Positions 1 through 12,374 of a stretch of 64,000 nucleotides of DNA are shown here, piece after piece (position 1 is the first letter of the stretch; each line of letters starts with the position of its first letter). The notes under the pieces are model-generated. The model was not told the DNA's origin. It ran no database searches and saw nothing but the letters and a program-made list of their open reading frames with translations. Position numbers and translations under genes: made by a program. The stretch is from Cunninghamella blakesleeana (Eukaryota > Mucoromycota > Mucoromycetes > Mucorales > Cunninghamellaceae), in assembly GCA_017871115.1 (NCBI GenBank), contig JAFCIZ010000001.1, forward strand, positions 5,437,501 through 5,501,500, in the 5' to 3' direction.

Positions 1-2517
1 AATGTACCCTAAACGAAAAATAAATCAATAGTAATTAAAAAAATAATGAATTATATGTATATAAATAGTTTTATCTATTTAAATATAAACATATATATAT
101 ACTTACATCATAATCAAAGAAAAACAATCGTTTCGATGTTGCTTTGTATTCAATTTTTAATCTATTAGGGTCGATTTTAGTTGTTTTTTTAATGGCTGAC
201 GATTTTTCTGAGTTGGTTAATTTATTAATAAAACTTGTTGCCCAGTAGCTTGCTGTATGAAGATTAACAAAATTTCCCAATAACTATATATATATATAAT
301 TAATTAACGAAAAAATTATAATAATAGTTTAAATATAAAAATGAATATTTTATTACCATTGATTTTTCATATTTTTCTTCGTCAGACATAGTTAAACACT
401 CGTTAATAGCACTTGATACCCATGAATAATCCCAAGGGTTAACAATAGAAGCAGCACTCATACTATGGGCAGTTCCAGCAAATTCAGATAAAATTAAAGG
501 GCTATGTTTTTTTTCTTGTGCAATAGCAAATTCAAAGCTAGTTGTATTCATACCATCACATATAGGTGTTAATAAACCAATGTCAGCTGCTTTTAATAAT
601 GCATAGTATTCATCCCGATCAATGTGTTGATGATAATGATTTACTGGTGTAAATGCAATGGATCCAAAATTTGTATTGATCCGATTGGCAACTTCTGCTA
701 CTTTAGCTTCCAATCTGGGACTTTGAATAACTCCTGGTGAAGTTACTTGGATTAAAACTACCTAAAATAGTCATAATAAAAAAAATTCATATATGTATTA
801 GATAATTTCTATTTTTTATTTTATAATTGAACTATTAAATAATACAATTATATTTATTATGCACCTTATCTTGCCATTCTGGATAATCTGTTAAGAACTT
901 TTCAAATGCTTCCAATTTTTGTAATACACCTTTCATAGGATCTAATTTGTCACGGCCAACTATGATGTATTTGCCACTATACCTTTCACGGATAGCTTTT
1001 ACTTTTATATCCACACCTGGTTGGTTGCAATTGGATCTTGTTTTTTCTACATCAATACCTATTGGAAATATTCCTACATCTACAATACATGTGCTCGTTT
1101 GAACTCCCATAGGTGTATGCTCGTATCCGAGAATTCTTGTACAATTTGATTCAAAATGTCTTGCATAATTATAAGTCTAAATAAGTAAAATTTATATAAA
1201 AATGAGTACATATGTTACGGTTTTTATTACTATATATATATATATGAAAAAAAGCATAGAGGTATAATATTAAATAATTACCTGAAATCCAACAAGATTG
1301 CTGCCTAACATCCCATTTAGTATTTCACGACGATCTACAATATATATATATATATATATATATAAAAAGTTAGTTTAAAAGTTAATTATATCAATTAGTA
1401 TAAAAAAAAGTTTATATTTTTTACGAGGTAAGCATCGGAATATCTCTGAAGAAGGAAAAGGTAAGTGTAAAAATAGACCAATGAGAGCTTCAGGTTTAAG
1501 AGCCCGTAACATTTCCGGAACTAGTAAAAGATGATAATCATGTATCCAAACTATAAAAAAAAATAGAATGAAATAAAACGAAATAAATAAATATTAATAA
1601 AAATTCGAATATAATTATGTATTAATATATTAATTTTATATTTGCATTTATTATCCTGTAATACTTTTTTTTCGTACCTAAATCACCATCTTCATAGTTC
1701 TCTGCAATAGTGTTAGCAAAAAATTGGTTCACCTTGACATAATTATCCCAATATTCACTTTCATCAACTGAGCTATCCCACATAACATAGTGAAATAACG
1801 GCCATAAAACTATAATAAAGTATATATGGTTGATCATGTAAGAAAGTGTATATTTTATTTCACTCACACACTTATATATATATTACCTTTTTTACAATAG
1901 CCTTCATAATGGCCAGTAGCTACATCATTTTTCATAAAAATAGGAATCATATTATGTTTGCTTAGCAACAAATTAGATAAATTTTGGCGCTGCAAAGAGG
2001 TTAAATCATCAACATCGACACATTGATCAGAATTTTCCGCACGTATCGAACCGGTTCCACCAATGAACAGAGTTTTATACTGAGATTTTAAAGAATCAAT
2101 ACCAGAATACATTGCTGAATGACCCGCTCTAGGAGAGACTTCCCACAGATCGGAATGACCAAGTGAATATAAAGTACTACGACGTTTTGCTAAATGAGAG
2201 ATAGGTGCATTCACGTTTTCATTCATTCCTTCATCATCATCATCATCATCACCATAATTATCATTATTCTTATTATTGTTGTTATTGGCACTACGGTCAA
2301 AATGGTCCTGTCGTTGATGTTTTTTTATTAATTGCTGTTTTCTTATTTCTTCTAATTCTTTAGCCTGTTGAGTGAGTGGAATAGTAAACTGAAAAGGTAA
2401 ATGATGAGCTGCTAGTATAATTTTTCCAGTAAAATTAGTTTTTTCCTTCCCTCCAGCTTTCAATATTTGTTTTAATTTTAAAGTATTAATAGCTTCTTGT
2501 TGTTTTATCTCAACCAT
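1..2517 (-). CDS. TPS2: Trehalose-6-phosphate synthase/phosphatase (TPS2-type), 3' end outside the window
   Basis: Makes trehalose, the fungal stress and reserve sugar, in the cytosolic TPS complex. Eight exons are visible: 1887-2517, 1678-1809, 1425-1550, 1282-1334, 865-1176, 357-761, 107-283 and the first 8 bases of another at 1-8. About 614 residues lie in the window. A GT20 synthase domain carries VWIHDYHL, VGRDKLD (about 387-393) and DGMN (about 487-490). The sequence then enters a HAD phosphatase domain: exon 7 ends FFFDYD and exon 8 begins GT, giving the catalytic DYDGT motif just before the edge. This two-domain order is typical of fungal TPS2/TPS3/TSL1 rather than single-domain TPS1. 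Residues about 70-100 are an Asn/Asp-rich insert. The intron after 865 uses a less usual GTGCAT donor. Whether the phosphatase is active cannot be judged, because the remaining motifs are outside; the TPS2 symbol is family-level. Confidence 0.9.
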
Positions 2518-3504
2518 TTTTCTTAATTATTTACTTTAGAAAAAAAAAATGGGAAGAGGTGTAAAAAATATATTCACAATGCAAAAATTTAGACTAAATT
2601 TATTTTAAACGGAGATAATCTCGTCCCAAAAAAAAAATAACTATAACCAGTGCTTCATTAACGTTAAACTAATTACAATGCCTAGGGTTATTAAGAAACA
2701 TTATGTCAAAAAGGTTAGACTAGCGATAATCTTGATAAAAAAATGTCTACTCTTTTTGTTATTTAATTTACTGATGTTTCTATATTTTAATTTTTTGTAT
2801 GTAACTTATTATCTTGAATAAATTTACAAATCGATTATCATTGGATATATCTGTATTCAGTTACAAGAGTTAAAAAAGTATGTTTACTTTATTATTGTCG
2901 AAGTCCAAATAATTCCAAGTAGTATTTCCTTTCTTTTTTTAATCATTATGAAAAATAAATAAATAATATAAAACAAAGCAAAAAATTTCCATTTTTTTAT
3001 TATGCTACTTTTTTTTTTTACGAATCATAGTTTGTTTCACAAAAGTTAAAGAGTACTAAACTGATATTATATCTGAAATTTATATAGTCCAGATCCATTC
3101 GTTTGATGTTAAAAGCTATTGACCTATTCCCCATGTAGATATACCTTTTCCAGTTTTAGTTAGAGTATATGTGATCTGTTCCACTATTCATTAAATTTTC
3201 GCTTTTTTATGAAAATGTATTTTTCCTCATTGATTACATGAATAAATTAAAATAGGAAAAAATTTATTAAATATATAATTTAATTTGATAAAATAAATAA
3301 ATAAATAAATATATTTAAAGATGTATATTGTCTACAAAAATCTATTTGAATTAAAAAAAGAAAATGATAATTACTAGCTTTGGAGTTTATATTAAAATAT
3401 TAAATGTATGAAAAAGAGAATATACTAAAAAAAATTTTCTTAATAGATTAAACTATTTTTTTCTTTTTTTCTTTTTTTCTATTTTCTTTTCTATTTTTTT
3501 TTTT
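2518..3504. other. Spacer upstream of TPS2 and downstream of ATP23
   Basis: No coding potential seen. It holds A/T homopolymers, AATA-type microsatellites near 3290-3310 and a CT-rich stretch near 3450-3500 just after the ATP23 stop. A CGGAG element lies about 92 bp upstream of the TPS2 start codon (see 2609). Confidence 0.6.
2609..2621 (+). promoter_or_regulatory. CGGAG element upstream of TPS2
   Basis: ACGGAGATAATC lies about 92 bp from the TPS2 start. It is one member of the recurrent CGGA-plus-TTTAA-like element described in the findings; here the T/A half is weak (ATAAT). Confidence 0.3.
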
Positions 3505-4229
3505 TTATTGAGATTGAAATGGAGCACCATCTTTTATACAATTTTCAAAGACTTCTTTTACGATTTTTGGAGCATGGTCACCACAATGAAGTTGGGTAGA
3601 TTGAATAGCATCACGTAATACACAAGCACGTCTTTTATGTTCAGGTTGAACAGAACTACATTGACCAATAGAACTGGCTCTAATTTCACCACAAGCTATT
3701 AAATGACATATACTTGAAAATTTCCCTTTTCGGCAAGCATCAAAAGCATGAATTAGCTCATGGACTAAAGTTTCATGTATTTGCTCGGTTGACCTTAGAT
3801 TATCACAGCATAAAACGATTCTATAATATATATATAAAATCATGATGAATATAAAATCCTTTTTTTTAAAATATATATATATATATATATATTCTCTTAT
3901 TTCACTCGATCCTTTACATTTTATGTGTACCATCATAATATCCCATTTTATCCTTATATAATAATAGTAATAATAAACACAAATGTATACGTATATTAAC
4001 TAATACTGTTAGACATCACTTATATTTAAGCTTAAGTATGTATATAATTAATGATTGATATAATTTACCTGTTGAATAGTACCAGCACAAGGTCGACAAG
4101 TTATTCCTCTTTTTAAAGCTTTTGGATTTAAAACTTGTATGGCTTGAATAATAGTTCCAACTTTCTTAGAAGTATTTAAAATATGAGCCAATTTCGCAGT
4201 ACATTGTTCTTCTGTTAAACTATTTTTTA

Positions 4230-4262
<33 letters not shown>

Positions 4263-4380
4263 ATTTAAAATATTAAATATGAGAATGGTAATAACTAAAT
4301 AAAAAACAGCAATAATATGTATAATAAATATATATATAATATCCTTACAAAGGATGAGGTGGTGGTTCATATAAACGCAT
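3505..4380 (-). CDS. ATP23: Mitochondrial inner-membrane metalloprotease ATP23
   Basis: Peptidase of family M76 that processes the Atp6 precursor and helps assemble the F0 sector of ATP synthase in the intermembrane space. Four exons (4349-4380, 4069-4219, 3918-3952, 3505-3820) join in phase to 177 residues. The protein starts MRLYEPPPHP, has CRPC, then GYYDGTHK in the 35-nt third exon, and the zinc site HELIH at residues 93-97. Cysteines following the active site match the Cys-rich C-terminal half of the family. The start was placed at 4380 because the phase-2 junction gives a continuous FLTEEQC; an apparent poly-Asn extension in the exon-2 frame is intron sequence with no ATG and an upstream stop. 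It is slightly shorter than the yeast protein. It diverges from NELF-C/D across 164 bp. Confidence 0.93.
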
Positions 4381-4544
4381 ATAATCTATTTATTTATTTT
4401 TCAAAAAGAAAGCTAAATAGAATGAATGAGCCAATTTTTTTTGAAAAAGTTCGGAGTTTCAGTACCATTTTTTATAGTAGAGTTTTTATTAAGCGCAATT
4501 TTTTTTGTTTTTCTTTCTTTTTTTCATATAGAATATTTACTATA
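4381..4544. promoter_or_regulatory. 164-bp divergent promoter between ATP23 and NELF-C/D
   Basis: The two start codons (4380 minus, 4545 plus) are 164 bp apart, so this sequence must hold both 5' UTRs and core promoters. It contains TCGGAGTTTC at 4451-4460, a member of the recurrent CGGA element, followed by T-rich sequence. No other clear motif seen. Confidence 0.6.
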
Positions 4545-5067
4545 ATGGTATATATAATATTTAAATATATGAAAGAGATTATAGTATAGTATATTTTATT
4601 TTAACTAATTTATAACTAATAAATGAATGATAGGAATTACGGCTTCAGAAACTAGAAGAATACAAAAAAGCTTTATCACAAAAAGGTACATATTTATAAA
4701 TGTATATAAATATAAAAACGAATAAAAATTACTATTTTAAAATAGATCTTTATAGATCTTACTCATTAATTAACAATATAACTTTTAAACTATATTTTAC
4801 CTTTTTTATTTATAGATGCTATTCTTGAACCAAATATTTATAACGACGTGTTATCAGAATATTTAAAAGAAGGAGGAGCACCAATGGATGCAGTTACTTT
4901 ATTAGCTGAATCATATATTGGGACACCTTCTATGTGTAATGTTACCTATTCAGCAGCATCGTCTATAGGATTGGATGGTCAAACTATTATGCGTGAAGCT
5001 ATTAAAAAAAAGTTTAAAGAAAGATTTGATCCAAAACGATGTGATATTATTTTTATGGATACAGAGG

Positions 5068-5098
<31 letters not shown>

Positions 5099-7613
5099 TA
5101 TAATATTATCAATAGCAGTAATATCGATGCTAACAAAGGAAATAAATTTTATTATATATTTTTATTATATATATTTATATTATTAGAGTCAAACAGTACC
5201 TGCTTGGTTGGATGAAATTATACATGATGAATATTGGAGAGAAACAATATATGAACTAATGGAAGTTTATCCTCGATCCGTTTTTTTGAACTTTGCTGTC
5301 TTAGTAAGTATATAATAAGATCATCAATAAAAAAAAAAAGAAGAAATTCAAGATCTAATAAATAAATAAATATATATGTATATAAATGAAAGAAGTTCAT
5401 AGTAATCTCATATAAAAATGTATTATTTTAATTTAAAAAAAATAGAAAATTGCAGAATCTGGATTTCGGCAAGAAATATCTAAATTACGAACCGCATCTA
5501 CCTATATCGAAATTTATAATAGCATCCTTGATAATTCATTCTCGAATATTATACACGTGGATGATTTAGAATTTGAAGACCGTCTTCCTGATATTGTGGT
5601 AATTATAAATTAACACCATATACATAAATACATATATATATATATGCGTGTGTGTGTGTGATATGTGTATGTATCTTATATCGATATTTATTAAAGGTTT
5701 AATTATATTTTTACTTTATTCTTTCTTACTTTTATATTTTATTGTAGAGAGTTTGTTGTGAGCGTGAAGAAACCTATCTCTATGCCCAAATCTTACTTCA
5801 AAACCTGTATGAAAAAGAACAAAGTATGCCTTTTATCCGATTATCAAAAGAATTAGAAAAAGCAGCAATAGAAAGAGGACAGTAAGTTATTATGTAGTCT
5901 TTTACATATTTAGTCATTACTATTTATATAATAATAATAATAACAGTATTAATAATGGTAGCAATAATCATTACTCTCTTTTATATTTATATATTTTATG
6001 ATTACGATTAATATAGGTTTGCATTTGTAGATACTTTAAAAATGTACTTATCCAATGCTCCACCAGAAATATCAAGCGCCTTAAAAGCCATACGTTCAAG
6101 TCAACAAGCCACTCCGGGCGATATAATGATTGTAAGCCTATATATATGTACAACTATAATGGTTTTTTGTTTATATTAAGATTATTTATATTTTCTCTTT
6201 CCTTTTTTTTCCTAAGCTTTACAAATTGTACACATCAAATAATCCTCCTGCCACCAACTATATACGCGATTTTGAATTAATTAGTAAGTCAATATATAAT
6301 GATAACTTTAATAATGAAATAACTTAGATTCCAATACATACTGATAAAATATGTTTTAGATACGATGGTTAGATCTGTATTTGTTCCAAATAATGGAGTT
6401 TTGCGAGCTGAACTAAAGGACAAATTGATATATCTTATTGCGTATGGTACAACAAGAAATGATATAAAACCGCTAGAGGTAAGAATAGAAATAAATATAT
6501 TTGTTAATAATAATAATAATGACCTCGAAACTGAATCTATATATTATTTATAGAGTCAGAAACCAGAGATAGATCGAGTTTGTGGGATTTTAAAAGAATT
6601 ACAAGTATCATTAAATGAAAAGGCCAAAGGTGAAAATTTAAAAGGAGCAATGAAATGTATATTAAGTTCTATTAGGTAACACATTAGATTGAATACTTAT
6701 TGAAAAATAAATGTATATATATATATATATATATATATGTATTAATTATATAATTATATTTTTAAACTTGTATTTATATTTGTAATTTATTTGTATTAAT
6801 ATCTATATTCACATTCATATATATATTATAATATGTTTTATTAATATAGTTTACCAATTGGATCATTGGCAATTCTTATTTGGATTGAATACACTTCTAT
6901 TAATACACCTTATTTTGAAACATATTTCCGTTCTTCTGAAGTACCATTATTACATCTTCTTTTAGATGAAATTGTATCACAGCATCCTTTACAGCGACCA
7001 TTTGTATTTGAAGTAATAAAAAAATGTTTACGACATCCATATCAAAATTTTGCACCAGAAACACTTGTAAGTTATAATAGTAATTATAATAATAGTTATG
7101 AGAAACATATATTTATATATTCATTATTATTAATAATCAAATATATATATATATATATATATTAGATGACCTTACAAACAGCTTGGATAGACCGATTATT
7201 ATACCTTGTCCAAACGCATTATACTCTTCCTGTACTTAAATTTATGAAAAATGTTGAACGCGAATTTGATCATAGTTTAATTATACATTTTGTACAGCAC
7301 GTCCTAAAGATGGCCCGTGCACCCTACTCTCAAGCATTCGTTGAACATATGGCTAATATATTAGTTCCTATCTCCGAGATGCTAAGTCTGATTAAGGATG
7401 TACAAAAAACAGTAATTGATTTCTTTGGTAATAATAGATACAAATATATATATATATATATATATGCATAGATACATATAAACTCATTTTATAAAAAACA
7501 ATTTTTAATTTATTATAGACGAAGCAAAACTAGATAAAAATATCGTCATTAGTGAAAAACTGGAAAAGCAAATCAATAGTTTACATATTTCAAAATCCAA
7601 ACGCAAACAATAA
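4545..7613 (+). CDS. NELFCD: Negative elongation factor subunit C/D (TH1-like)
   Basis: Nuclear subunit of NELF, which with DSIF holds RNA polymerase II near promoters. Thirteen exons join in phase to 568 residues, close to the animal length: 4545-4547, 4634-4685, 4816-5066, 5187-5303, 5446-5598, 5748-5881, 6017-6131, 6217-6283, 6360-6478, 6554-6675, 6850-7066, 7166-7427, 7519-7613. Family landmarks along the chain include KERFDPKRCDIIF, PAWLDEIIHDEYWR, VFLNFAVL, EREETYLYAQILL, LYKLYTSNNPPATNYIRD, LKDKLIYLIAYG and the C-terminal helices ending near SEMLSLIKDVQ. The assignment follows from residue-level resemblance to the TH1 family along its whole length. The first exon is only the start codon, chosen because ATG plus the phase-0 exon 2 gives MELRLQKLEEYKKAL without a stop. 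NELF is absent from the model yeasts, so this gene is of interest. The gene ends with a Lys/Arg-rich tail. Confidence 0.9.
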
Positions 7614-8104
7614 TATTTTCTGCTACGCAGTTTAAATAAAATTCATTCATATGCATTATATTTTTATCAAGTTAATTGATAATATAAGAGATATAAACAT
7701 TCCAATTAAAAAAAAAAACTATAGGTCATAGTTCTAAAAAAAGATTATATATAATAACTTACAATTAATGTGTATATACTAAATATATGGCTAGGTCCAT
7801 CAAACACAACTATTTTCGTTATAAATTTCCTTCTTGCTTTTTAAACTCCGTTTTTTTTTTTTTGCCAATGCTTGATATAACTTTTTTTTTTTTCCTTTTT
7901 CCTTTTTCCTTCCTTCGCTCTATTTTTATTATTTTCACATTTTTTTATTGCTATTATCAGTACTATATTTATTCTTTATTTTTACTATCTATATCCTGAT
8001 TCTACCTATTTTTATTTATTAAAATATATCTAAAATAATAATAATAACAATATACTTTTTAAACCCATTGTTATTACCATCGTCATCATTTTAGGTCTAC
8101 GAAT
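7614..8104. other. Spacer between NELF-C/D and MVP1
   Basis: An AATAAA-like polyadenylation signal follows the NELF-C/D stop near 7634. The remainder is T-rich and CT-rich (7845-7980), typical of a promoter or 5' UTR here. A TTTTAG near 8090 could be the acceptor of a 5' UTR intron for MVP1. No CGGA element seen. Confidence 0.5.
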
Positions 8105-10903
8105 ATGTTACAAGAAGACGATGATCCTTTATCCAATTCCATTCTTAATTCCACTATACAATCTTCTTTTCTAGATAGCCGATCCATGCAACCCTCTTTA
8201 TTTAGTTCTCATTATGATGATGTCAACAATCCTTGGGGAAACTCTACCCCTTTTCCTTCTACAATGCAACAAGATATGGACCGATCCTATATATCACCAA
8301 ATACCACTAACGCCCAGAATTTAACTTCTTCCTCTTCCATTTTAAATAATCATACAAATGGACATATTGATTCAAACGATTTTTTCGGTAGTAATAATAG
8401 CAATAGAAATAGTAATCATATCAACAACCATAATAGCAATAACATCACTCTAACTGCAGCTTCCATATTATGTAAGTTTTTTCGAATAGGAAAAATAATA
8501 ATATATGCAATAAATATGAAAAGAAAAAGATCAATAAAAAAAGTAAAAGAAAAATCAAATAAATCATTATTCACATTCATTTTTTATATCCCTTCTTTCT
8601 TTCTTTCTTTCTTTCTTTCTGTATATTAACATGAAAAGCGGGTGTTAATGTGCCTGAAATTTACAATACACTATATATGGAATATCAAAGATCAGGAAGA
8701 GTTTCTTTAACTTCTTTACATAAAATCTTAAATCGTGCTTGTCTATCAGCTCTAGAAATTGAAAAAGTAAATATATTAAAATACAAATATTTTCTAATCA
8801 ATATAGTAAATAATATATTCTAAAATCGATATATATATTATTATTAAAGATTATGCAAATAGTAGTTCCTAACGATGCTTCCTACGTTACTCGGTCTGAA
8901 TTCAATACAACCTTGGCATTAATTTACTGTGCCCAGAATCATATCGGTAATAAAAAAAATGGATATGCGAAATTGAAAAGTGAATGTGTATTTAAAGTCA
9001 AGCCAGATCGATTTTATCTGAATTATTTTACTAAATATATATATATATATGTTCATTATAAATAGATCTCTCATTAAATAAATTATACCAATATCGTTAT
9101 AGTAAGAAGAAAAATAAAACAGATATTTATTTACATATATAATAATAATACAATAGTAATAATATTGAAAGATTAGTTATTAATTTTATGCTATTTTTAT
9201 ATTTTATTTTTATCCACTCAATTATTTAAAATTAGATATTGGATCACCTACTCTAATGTCACCTAATCAAATGAATGGGAAAATAAACAACCCATTAAAT
9301 GACTCAACTACCACCTCTTCACCTCTTACAACTGAAAACGAAAGAAGCAAAGTCAATGGTTATACAGGATCTCCCCTCTCACCATCACACTCTAATAGAA
9401 CACAGCAACAGGATCAAGAAATAGATTCATCAACAATGACAAAAAAAAAATTGGATACACGTAATTGGTTTAAGCATATTGAAGAAATCAAGGTGACTAT
9501 CGCTCCAGAAAGGGAAGGGTTTATATTTAAGCATGTCAACTATATTGTAGAAAGTCAAAAAAGGTCATCAATTGTGTTAAGACGTTTTAGTGATTTCTGG
9601 TGGCTCATGGAAGTATTGGCTCGTCGATATCCTTTTAGAATGTTACCTAATTTACCTCCTAAAAAACTTGGTGGTCGTAAGTGCATAAATAATATTACTA
9701 AATAAATTGTATGCTCTTGGAAAGAAATTAAATAAAGACATATATATTAAATGTGTTTTTTTTTTCGTTTTTCGTATACTTTTTTACCTAATAATATTAT
9801 AGGCGATACTACCTTTTTGGAAAAAAGAAGGAAAGGGCTCTCAAGATTTATTAATGCTATAGTAAGACATCCAATATTAAAAGCTGATCTTGTAGTTACA
9901 AAATTTTTAACGGAACCATCAGTAAGTATTATAATCGTTATTATTTATCAAGTCATATTAAATAATAGGAATGAATAAAAAAACATTAATTTATTTATAT
10001 AATTATATAATTTTTATTTACATTTATTGATTATTTTAAAAAAGGAATTAGCAGCATGGAGAAAACAAAACCCGCCCTCATTAGATGATGAATATAAGAG
10101 GAAGCAGCATAATATTGATGAGATGAAGCTTATTATTCCCAACAATTTAATTGATCAAGTACAAAAAACAAAAAGCAATGTAGAATCATCAATAAACCAT
10201 TACGTTAACTTATGTTATATAATGGAACGTACTATCAGAAGAATGCACGGTCAAGCTACGGATTATGTCAGATATAGTATTGCATTAAAGTAAATTCTTA
10301 TTATTATTACTATATAAAAAAAATTATAATTGTAATTTTTAGTTTGAAAAGAGAAAATTACTGGATTAACCTTGATATATTTAATTTATATATTTAATTT
10401 TATCTACATAGTTCACTTGCTGAATCAGAACACCGCTATCATGCCTCTGAATGTAAAAATTGTCAATTAGTAGTAAGCGGTTATGAAAAAGTAGCAAAAC
10501 ATATGCAAAGAGAAAGTAGTATATTGGATAATCAAGTAAGTTGCTATATATATATAGGAAGAAAAAAAAAATACTTTTCCCCTATAATTAACACTGTATT
10601 ACATAATTAATAATTGATTTATGTAGGTATCACTATCTGCTGATGGGGTAATAGAAAATTTAAAACGAATCCGCGATCTCTTGGTATCCTTTAGAGAACT
10701 GGTCGACCGTAAAGATAGAATCGTAACAGATAATTCAGAAACATTAGTTAAACGTATAAATGCAAATAAAACAAAATTGAATCAAAATAATGGGGTACCT
10801 GGAATGGAATCAGAAGTTGAAAAAATACTGGAATCATTAAGATTGGTAAAAGAACAATCCAATTATATTCATGTATCATAAAAGTAGATAGTAGATCATA
10901 TAT

Positions 10904-10971
<68 letters not shown>

Positions 10972-11202
10972 TATATATAGGATGAACAAGAACTTAAAGA
11001 TCAAAAATTAAAACAAACTTTTATTCAGTTTTGTTTATGGTCAGAAATAACCTATCTTCATAAACAACAAGCTCTTGTGTCATCATTATATCGAAATTAT
11101 GTTAAAGAAATGGTGGAATTCTCAAAATTAAGAGCTGAAAATTGGAAAGAACTTGAAGGTCCGGTATTTGAAATGCCTGTTGAGCTAGATGCGTTTGATT
11201 AA
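8105..11202 (+). CDS. MVP1: Sorting nexin MVP1/SNX8
   Basis: Endosomal PX-BAR sorting nexin that binds phosphatidylinositol 3-phosphate and drives retrograde or tubular sorting from endosomes. Nine exons (8105-8471, 8639-8766, 8850-8946, 9236-9676, 9803-9921, 10045-10289, 10412-10535, 10627-10845, 10981-11202) join in phase to 653 residues. Residues 1-120 are Ser/Asn-rich and probably disordered. A short helical segment follows ([19 protein letters not shown], then IMQIVVPND), resembling the EH-like region of the SNX8 group. The PX domain begins about residue 271 with the lipid-binding RRFSDFWWL about 313 and ends after PPKKLGG and [10 protein letters not shown]. The rest is a BAR-type coiled coil ending [19 protein letters not shown], the conserved Mvp1 tail. 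The last intron consists largely of a TTTA microsatellite. Confidence 0.93.
10899..10970. repeat. (TTTA)n microsatellite in the last MVP1 intron
   Basis: About 17 uninterrupted TTTA units fill most of the intron 10846-10980 and end just before the acceptor TAG. A tract this long is expected to vary in length between strains. Confidence 0.95.
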
Positions 11203-12374
11203 TATATATAGTTACCTATATATAACCAAGGAAAATATGTGAATAATTTAATCAATTAAATAAATAATAATAATAAAAACCGCTCTAATATATTTATACA
11301 AACTATATTTTTTTATTAGTAGTTTTTTAAATTTTATTTCATTAATGATTAACTTTATTACTACTACTATAATTTTACCATCATCAAATCATCTACAATT
11401 GAATTTAAAAAAAAAAAAAAAAAGAATTTATAATAATATATAAAGGAGCTCCAAATAAGTAAATTTATAATAATAAAAATAAATATTATTCAATTCTTTA
11501 ACAAGTTGGGTAAAATACAAATATATATATGTATGACGACATTCAAAAAAAAAGGCCATAGTTGATTATTAAAAAACAAAAGTGATTCATTATCTAATAT
11601 TTTTTTAATCTATATATATCGATTGGGATAAACTGAAACTTTTTTCCATCAAAAATTCTTTGAATAAACTATTTTTTTAAACCGAAAACTCTTTGAAATA
11701 AACCATTTTTATTAAAATAAAAAGAATGACAAATAACAATAAAAAGAGTAGCACTAAGTTATAGGTGATTTAAATATACTATAAATATATATCAGTTACA
11801 GTGATCTTGTTAGCTTTCTTTTTTTTTTTTAATTTACCATAATCTATTTTATGCCGGAGCTTTTAACATGAAATATATAATAAAAACGTGAAATGTTTTT
11901 TCTAGAATGGGTTTTTTCTGTTGTGAAACCCTTTTTCACTTGGATATTTTAATATATGTATATCATTTATTTCACCAGACATAAAAAAAAATACAATGGT
12001 TTGTATAGAAAAATAAGCTCAAAGTTTATATACTCCTTACATTTACTATTATAAGGTGCATACATTAATCATTTAATGTAGTACAGCTACCACGTTTTTT
12101 TATCAAAAAAAAAAAAAATTCTAAGCTTAAAAAAAATTATCACTATACTATTTTTTTACAATATCACAAGGGTAACTAAAAATTATATATATTCTTATGA
12201 AAGGGGTGTCAAGTAAAAAAAAAAAATTAGAGGATTGTCAAGTAAAAGAAACAAAGATAGAGAGAAATCTATTTTTTTTTTTTTTCATTTGTTTATTCTT
12301 CACATTTTCTATTTTCTGTTTTTTATATATATATATCTATATAAATATATATCTATATTTTATCTTAAAAAAAT
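11203..12374. other. Spacer between MVP1 and the small secreted protein gene
   Basis: No coding potential seen. It contains several A/T homopolymers, a TTTAAACCGAAAAC motif near 11677-11690 (the CGG-TTTAA element on the other strand) and GCCGGAGCTTTTAAC at 11853. A run of TATA-type repeats at 12326-12360 lies directly before the next start codon and may include its core promoter. Confidence 0.55.
11853..11867 (+). promoter_or_regulatory. CGGAG-TTTTAAC element
   Basis: GCCGGAGCTTTTAAC is one of the clearest copies of the recurrent element. It is about 510 bp upstream of the small secreted protein start. Confidence 0.35.

Noticed and set aside
4220..4263. Poly-Asn extension at the N-terminus of ATP23
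   Set aside because: No ATG opens this frame (only TTG) and a stop lies just upstream. The AAT repeat falls in an intron ending AATAG, and splicing from the ATG at 4380 gives an in-phase start.
4317..4589. Plus-strand open frame over the ATP23/NELF promoter
   Set aside because: T- and F-rich low complexity, overlapping the true exon 1 of ATP23 on the other strand; no protein-like pattern.
7787..7999. Phe-rich frame between NELF-C/D and MVP1
   Set aside because: Translation of a T/C-rich leader; no domain and no spliced partner.
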